Shown: one piece after another, positions 27,114-32,514 of the stretch | Numbering within the stretch: position 1 is the stretch's first letter | How the letters are laid out: each line of letters begins with the position of its first letter | NCBI GenBank assembly: GCA_025060275.1 | Contig: JANXCJ010000003.1 | Location: 1 to 32,514, forward strand | From: Bacteroidia bacterium | GTDB lineage: Bacteria > Bacteroidota > Bacteroidia > SpSt-205 | Direction of reading: 5' to 3' | Length of the DNA: 32,514 nt | The notes under the pieces: generated by a model | Seen by the model: only the letters and a program-made list of their open reading frames with translations | What the model was told of the DNA's origin: nothing | Database searches by the model: none | Program-made: the position numbers and the translations under genes

Positions 27114-28568
27114 TTGAATAGGATAGAAGCCAAGAAAGTAGAAAGTTTTAGGCTATCCCTCCTACTTTTTGGACTTACAACCTCTGCGGCTATCCTTTTT
27201 GCCTGTAAGCGTGAGTTTCTTTCACCGCGTGCAGGTGCCCTTCGCTTTTCCAGAGATACGGTAACTTTTGATTCCCTTTTTTCAACCGTACTCTCTCCCA
27301 CACAGCGCTTATGGATATATAATCCCCATAATTTCCCTGTGGTGATACGCTCTGTGCGCTTAGCAGGGGGAGAGAGGAGTCCATTTTCTTTCATTATAGA
27401 TGGGCGAGAGGGGGGGGACTATTCTACCTATACGCTTGCTGCAAGGGATAGTGCCCAGCTATTTATACAGCTGCGTGATACGACATTTATAGATGAAACA
27501 CGAATAGATCGTCTTTTATTTGAAACGGATGAGGGGACCCAAGCGGTCGTCCTAAAAGCTACGCTAATCGCGGCTTATGTTTATAGAGACTTTGGGTTTG
27601 ACAGTGTGGTAGTTTCTCTGCCTACGGATAAACCCATCATAGTTGATGGATACTTTTATGTAGGGCCTGCAGCGACTTTGAGAATATTACCTGGGACGCG
27701 TTTATATTTCTCTGGACGGCGATGGCAGGAGGGCCCCCTCCAAGGAGAATTAGCTTCTGGCTTATACATTGCGGGGAGATTAGAGGCTTTAGGGACGCCT
27801 ACAGCTCCTGTACGGATGCAGGGATGGCGGTTGGAGCCGTACTATGCCCAAGCTGCAGGACAATGGCAAGGGATATGGTTTTTTCCTTCTAGTGCTCGTA
27901 ATAAAATCACTTATACTCACATCTCCCAAACTAGTATAGGAATTCGCATAGACTCTGCAGGGAATTCAGAGGCACCAAAAGTATATATAGAAGGATGCTT
28001 AATTCACAATGCGGCTAATTACGGGATAGTAGTGCAGGGCTTTACGCCTGTCCTTCCCTCCTTCCCCATACTGCATGCTGTAAATACTCTTATCTATCGT
28101 TGTGGACAGGCTTGTGTAGCGTTTGTGGCAGGAGGAGCTTATAGGTTAGTAAATTGTGCTTTCATATACGACCAAGGAGATTTACGCAGGGGTATCACAG
28201 GGTTAGTAGTTACGGATTTTTTCCGCTTCCCTCAGGGAGAGCGTACCTATCCTTTAGACTTTAGGGCATTAAATTCCCTTATTTGGAGCAGTAAAGAAGA
28301 TGCTGTGGCAGCGGAGATAAAGGGTACTCCGCAGCAGTGGACTTTTGATCACTGTGCTCTTCGTCAAAAAGCCTCTCTCCCCGGTACCGGTAATATTTAC
28401 CCTTCTCTTTTGGGATTAGGCTCTGCTGAGGAAGGGTACCCTTTGACAGAGCAGAGCCCTCTGATAGATGCTGGGCTCTATGAAGCGGAACTTTCTCCTG
28501 CAGTAGATATAAACGGCAAGCGGCGAGATAACCAGCCTGACATAGGGGTTTATGAATACGTTCGGTAG
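27114..28568 (+). CDS. Exported lipoprotein with parallel beta-helix-like repeats
   Basis: Lipobox-like AAILFACKRE; Ig-like N-terminal region; GLYIAGRLEALGTPTAPVRMQGW and IEGCLIHNAANYGIVVQGF beta-helix-like segments; ends PAVDINGKRRDNQPDIGVYEY. TTG start assigned by the ORF track; exact start uncertain. Confidence 0.8.
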   Translation: MNRIEAKKVESFRLSLLLFGLTTSAAILFACKREFLSPRAGALRFSRDTVTFDSLFSTVLSPTQRLWIYNPHNFPVVIRSVRLAGGERSPFSFIIDGREGGDYSTYTLAARDSAQLFIQLRDTTFIDETRIDRLLFETDEGTQAVVLKATLIAAYVYRDFGFDSVVVSLPTDKPIIVDGYFYVGPAATLRILPGTRLYFSGRRWQEGPLQGELASGLYIAGRLEALGTPTAPVRMQGWRLEPYYAQAAGQWQGIWFFPSSARNKITYTHISQTSIGIRIDSAGNSEAPKVYIEGCLIHNAANYGIVVQGFTPVLPSFPILHAVNTLIYRCGQACVAFVAGGAYRLVNCAFIYDQGDLRRGITGLVVTDFFRFPQGERTYPLDFRALNSLIWSSKEDAVAAEIKGTPQQWTFDHCALRQKASLPGTGNIYPSLLGLGSAEEGYPLTEQSPLIDAGLYEAELSPAVDINGKRRDNQPDIGVYEYVR

Positions 28569-29631
28569 AGCATTCCGGATCACCACCTTTGGAGAATCGC
28601 ATGGGGTTGGAATTGGGGTGGTCATAGATGGGCTTCCAGGAAACCTGCCTATAGATATAACCCTTATCCAGAAGATGCTTGCGCGGCGTCGCCCGGGTCA
28701 GTCTCAGTTTACTTCTAGTCGCTCTGAGCCTGATGAGGTGGAAGTGCTCAGTGGTCTTTATCAAGGGCGAAGCACAGGGGCTCCCCTTACGCTCTGGATA
28801 GCTAATCGAGATGCCCGTCCTGAAGATTACTCAGCTTTGGCTGAGGTGTATCGCCCCTCCCATGCTGATTTCACTTATCATTACAAATATGCTAATCCTG
28901 ATCCTCGTGGAGGTGGGCGCAGCTCAGCCCGAGAGACAGTGGCTCGGGTAGCCGCAGGAGCCGTAGCCCTTCAACTTTTACAACATATTTATCCTGAATT
29001 AAGGTTAATTGCATGGACGGCGGCGATAGGTCCTTATGCTTCCTCTTATGAACCTGTGAGTATAGAAGAAGTGGAGAAGTCACCTGTGCGGTGTCCTGAT
29101 CTTTCCATAAGTGCCTTGATGGAAGCATATCTTCAACAGCTTCGGGAAGAGGGAGATACAACAGGAGGTATTATTGCGGTGAAGGTAGAGGGAGTGCCCG
29201 TAGGCTTAGGGGAGCCTATTTATGACAAGTTGTCTGCGAGATTGGCATATGCTATGTTTAGCATCAATGCTGTTAAGGGGTTTGAGATGGGGGAGGGGTT
29301 CGGTTCCAGTCAAAAACGGGGCTCCGCGCATAATGACCTTTTTATCGTAGATGAATTAGGTCATATAAGACCTGCTACAAATAATGCGGGGGGTGCTTTA
29401 GGGGGTATTACCAGTGGGGCTCCCCTACTGTTCCGTGTGGCTTTCAAGCCGGTTGCTACCCTCCGCCAACCCCAGCGCACTGTATCACGAGAGGGTAAAC
29501 CCGTCGTGGTCGCAATTGAGGGTCGTCATGATCCCTGCCCGGTGCCTCGCGCCGTACCTATTGTGGAAGCAATGACAGCTATCGTACTGGCAGATTTTGC
29601 CCTCTTAGCACGAGCTTCAGCTCATTTCTGA
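28552..29631 (+). CDS. aroC: Chorismate synthase
   Basis: FRITTFGESHGVGIGVVIDGLPGNLP; RRRPGQSQFTSSRSEPDEVEVLSGLYQGRSTGAPL; GRSSARETVARVAAGAVA; HDPCPVPRAVPIVEAM. Confidence 0.98.
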   Translation: MNTFGRAFRITTFGESHGVGIGVVIDGLPGNLPIDITLIQKMLARRRPGQSQFTSSRSEPDEVEVLSGLYQGRSTGAPLTLWIANRDARPEDYSALAEVYRPSHADFTYHYKYANPDPRGGGRSSARETVARVAAGAVALQLLQHIYPELRLIAWTAAIGPYASSYEPVSIEEVEKSPVRCPDLSISALMEAYLQQLREEGDTTGGIIAVKVEGVPVGLGEPIYDKLSARLAYAMFSINAVKGFEMGEGFGSSQKRGSAHNDLFIVDELGHIRPATNNAGGALGGITSGAPLLFRVAFKPVATLRQPQRTVSREGKPVVVAIEGRHDPCPVPRAVPIVEAMTAIVLADFALLARASAHF

Positions 29632-29676
29632 AACCCATTTGAGTGAATTCTAAGTAAGAGGATAAAGAGCCCTTTC

Positions 29677-31110
29677 CTAACGCAAGAGCGTCAAGGTACC
29701 AGAACGGCGATATGGCTTCCCTTGTAGAGTTTCTACCTCTACCACGAAGACATACACTCCTTCTGCGCAGGGTTCCCCCTTCTTAGTTCCATCCCACCGG
29801 CTTGTAAGCCCTTCTCCTTGCGAGATTAGGGCGCCCCACCTATCATATATCCACCAGCGTAGGGCTTTCAGCTGTCCGCGAGCCTTTATTTCCCAGAAAT
29901 CATTTATCCCATCATTATTAGGTGAAAATGCATTTGGAATAAATACCCAGCCTGGCAGGATAACTACGATTTGACGATAAGCTGTATCACTACATGGAGG
30001 TGCGCTAACGCTTACTTGATATACGCCCGGTTGAGCATAGGAATAGCTTTCTGTGCCTCCTCCATTTCTTATTGTACCTTCTCCGAAATTCCATGTGTAA
30101 TTCTGTGATGTAGGCTGGCTAGCAGCCGTGAAGGTTACTGTTTGTCCTACTTCTATGGTATCCGCAGAAGCAGAGATGGAAACTTGGGTTCGGGGAGTGG
30201 AGAAAGCAAAGTATGGTTCAACGAAATCGCTCCAATTGGGTAAGCTCCACCCTGAGACAATAGGCTGAGCAGGTGTGGGGACCCATAGGACCGTTTTCCA
30301 CTGGGCTAAAGGTCCTTGTACAGGATCGCCTGCCTCGTAATAAACCTGCAGCTCTGCAGGGTCACTGCCAGAAAGCCTCTGGATGTAATGGTCATATAGA
30401 GGATTTATCTCGCATAGCTTAGGATCGCGTTGGTCCCGGTGCCTCCCCTCTGAGGTAGGGTCTACATTTGTCATGCGAACTCCAAAGCGGTGGAGATTAG
30501 AAGTAGAAGGAATTATTTCTACCGGTCTGTACCGAAGGGGAGTATGGCCACCTACGGGAAATAAATATGTAGCCGTGCGATCTGTTACCCTTTCTAAGTA
30601 ACCTCCAATATCACTGGAGACAAAGCCACTCTGACGAGTAATAGAGCCCGGTTCAGGATTGCGAACGGCTGCGATGCGATTCTGCGTTCTGAGTTCTGCA
30701 TTCCCTAAGGAAAGGAGGTGGTCTATATAGAGATGAGTACTGAGAATTTTGGGATCGTTTCCCTGTAGAATAAGGGTATCTGTGCGAATAGGAAAACTTC
30801 CCGATAGATTTTGAATTGCGCCGTTCAAAACAAGTGTGCCGGGGGAGCCTGCAGGAGGAAATAAAAGCCCTGCATCATCATTCTGGATGTCTCCGCTTAT
30901 GTAGACAGTTCCCTCATTTTGGAAGATTCCTCCCGCTTGATTTTGCCACCCTCCTTCACACCAGACTAAACCTCCTGCCTGAAGATAAAGCTGTACCCCC
31001 GTGTTAGTAGCAAGGGGTTGGGCTCTAATCACTTCTCCTTTCCAGAGCAAAAATCCTGCGAGAAGAAGTGATTGTGGGAGGGAAAGCACCCTTCTTTTCA
31101 TGGCACTCAA
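29677..31110 (-). CDS. Secreted protein with PKD domain and gliding-motility/type B T9SS C-terminal domain
   Basis: GQTVTFTAASQPTSQNYTWNFGEGTIRNGGGTESYSYAQPGVYQVSVS (PKD); VFIPNAFSPNNDGINDFWEIK...WWIYDRWGALISQGEG...WDGTKKGEPCAEGVYVFVVEVE (T9SS-B). Confidence 0.93.
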   Translation of the reverse strand: MSAMKRRVLSLPQSLLLAGFLLWKGEVIRAQPLATNTGVQLYLQAGGLVWCEGGWQNQAGGIFQNEGTVYISGDIQNDDAGLLFPPAGSPGTLVLNGAIQNLSGSFPIRTDTLILQGNDPKILSTHLYIDHLLSLGNAELRTQNRIAAVRNPEPGSITRQSGFVSSDIGGYLERVTDRTATYLFPVGGHTPLRYRPVEIIPSTSNLHRFGVRMTNVDPTSEGRHRDQRDPKLCEINPLYDHYIQRLSGSDPAELQVYYEAGDPVQGPLAQWKTVLWVPTPAQPIVSGWSLPNWSDFVEPYFAFSTPRTQVSISASADTIEVGQTVTFTAASQPTSQNYTWNFGEGTIRNGGGTESYSYAQPGVYQVSVSAPPCSDTAYRQIVVILPGWVFIPNAFSPNNDGINDFWEIKARGQLKALRWWIYDRWGALISQGEGLTSRWDGTKKGEPCAEGVYVFVVEVETLQGKPYRRSGTLTLLR

Positions 31111-31116
31111 AGACTT

Positions 31117-32514
31117 CTAATTTCCTTGTGGCGTAGGTAGTGTAATTCGTTCAGCTTTGTGTCTGCGAGGAGCAGGGGGGAAACGCAAGCCCTCATGCCG
31201 AGAAATAATTTTGCCTGTAGTTGGCTCTACTTCATCCTTCCGATTAGCTATCACGTACCATGAGAAACGTGCATTAGACCGACCCCCTCGCAACTCTCGT
31301 ACCTCAAAGCCACGGCTGGACTTGTTTGTTACATACACGCCTTCGCATTCGTCTTCTAATTGTATGTATACTCGTAGGGGGTGTTGTTCATTTACGACGA
31401 TATTGTTTGCGAAAATTGGATCTAAGGCGATGTAGGCTTGCCCATTTTGCAGTTGCCCGCTACCAAAGTCCATAAAAACCACCTCAGGAGCTTCAGGAGC
31501 GAACATAATTTTATCTTGAAAGTTGCCCGGGCTACTAACTAAAGTTGAAACTTGACCAGGGCCTACTATTTTGTAGGTAGTGCCCATAAATGAACTTCCT
31601 ACGAGCCATCCTTGAGGCACGTTTATGCCTATTTGTAGGTAAGCAGCTTCTCTATCTCCTGCGTCGTTTGTAGCAAATGCAGCAAGACCCGTTTCAGTGC
31701 CTGTAAAGCTACCCCCACTGCCATTGGGAACGACATAGGTAGTAACCGCGCCATTACCACTCCCCGCAATTCCTGTTCCGGTAGCGGAAGCATTATAGCC
31801 CCAAATTCCTACTCCACTAATTCCTCCAGCGGCTGTGAAACCAAGTATTGCAATGGGGTTAGCCCCTGAGCCATAGATAGAGAACTTTATGCCCGGTCCC
31901 GGTGCACCCGGCCCATCTCCCTGGTTCCATATTTGATTGGTCGCGTTTTCTGCCAGAGTGGTATTACAAGTAGAGGTAGGAGAAGTGAATTTCATGATAC
32001 GGTTTGTTGTTGCCGTGACACAGATAGGATTAGGGGCCCATACAGGCGTCCCACCAGGCCCGATTATTAGTATGCTTCCGACAGCACCGGGGGCTAACCA
32101 TACTGGTGGGGCTCCGGCTCCTGCAGACAGAAGAAGACTACCATTTGTACCTGGGAGGTTATTTGGCATGAAAGCTCCTTGAAGGCGAAGATTGCCTTCT
32201 ACATGAAGACGTTCTGTAGGGTTAGCTGTACCTATTCCTATGTTTCCTGTAACGCCGGTAAAGGTGAGGTTGAATCCTCCTAAGGCTATATCTGTGTTTC
32301 GAATGAGGTTGCCCCCTAGTTCTATGGCAGGGGTAGGAGCGAGGGCGAATGTGAGGCCGTTACGCACAGCTGGCGTGGCAATAGTCCAGCTTGCTCCATC
32401 CCATATGAGGATCTGACCGGGGGCATTTCCATTTTGGAGTGTGATGGGGTTAGCTGCAGTTCCATTTCCTGTGATGGGGCTGCTTGTGGCAGCTACTTGT
32501 GAGCCCCAGTTATC
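31117..32514 (-). CDS. Fibre/tail-like secreted protein, N-terminus outside the window
   Basis: Frame is open from the window edge (DNWGSQVAATSSPITGNGTAANPITLQNGNAPGQILIWDGASWTIATPAVRNG...), then NIGIGTANPTERLHVEGNLRLQGAF and gly-rich fibre-like repeats. Confidence 0.82.
   Translation of the reverse strand, partial: DNWGSQVAATSSPITGNGTAANPITLQNGNAPGQILIWDGASWTIATPAVRNGLTFALAPTPAIELGGNLIRNTDIALGGFNLTFTGVTGNIGIGTANPTERLHVEGNLRLQGAFMPNNLPGTNGSLLLSAGAGAPPVWLAPGAVGSILIIGPGGTPVWAPNPICVTATTNRIMKFTSPTSTCNTTLAENATNQIWNQGDGPGAPGPGIKFSIYGSGANPIAILGFTAAGGISGVGIWGYNASATGTGIAGSGNGAVTTYVVPNGSGGSFTGTETGLAAFATNDAGDREAAYLQIGINVPQGWLVGSSFMGTTYKIVGPGQVSTLVSSPGNFQDKIMFAPEAPEVVFMDFGSGQLQNGQAYIALDPIFANNIVVNEQHPLRVYIQLEDECEGVYVTNKSSRGFEVRELRGGRSNARFSWYVIANRKDEVEPTTGKIISRHEGLRFPPAPRRHKAERITLPTPQGN

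Noticed and set aside
1-32514. CRISPR arrays, tRNA/rRNA genes, transposons, prophage or a defence island
   Set aside because: No direct-repeat arrays, tRNA-like cloverleafs, transposase/integrase ORFs or defence-type effectors were recognised; the genes are mainly core metabolism and envelope functions.

Overview
The window looks like a compact, mostly housekeeping segment of a Bacteroidota chromosome. Supporting signs are type A and type B T9SS sorting domains, TAnnTTTG-type -10 boxes, a UbiD-family decarboxylase of about 640 aa, an Mrp without the CxxC motif, and a DUF4197 lipoprotein. I see about 24 believable protein genes, two of them cut by the window edges, plus one decayed secreted-protein gene. 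I found no tRNA, rRNA, CRISPR array or transposase. There is no obvious new multi-gene defence or mobile system. The strongest non-obvious signal is regulatory. Many genes at the head of a transcription unit have a Bacteroidota -10 box (TAnnTTTG) ending only 4-7 nt before the start codon, most often exactly 4 nt, which predicts leaderless mRNAs. Other signals are: (i) a canonical RF2 (prfB) +1 programmed frameshift site (AGGAGG-TTT-CTT-TGA-C) in one of these predicted leaderless genes; (ii) a strong intrinsic terminator whose T-tract runs into a -10-like TTTG next to the following start codon; (iii) overlapping face-to-face promoters between hldE-like and an LRR gene; (iv) a T9SS cargo gene broken by four same-direction frame changes and an in-frame stop; (v) an output-less CHASE2 protein next to a FecR-like protein; (vi) an exported protein with a long Lys/Glu/Pro tail.
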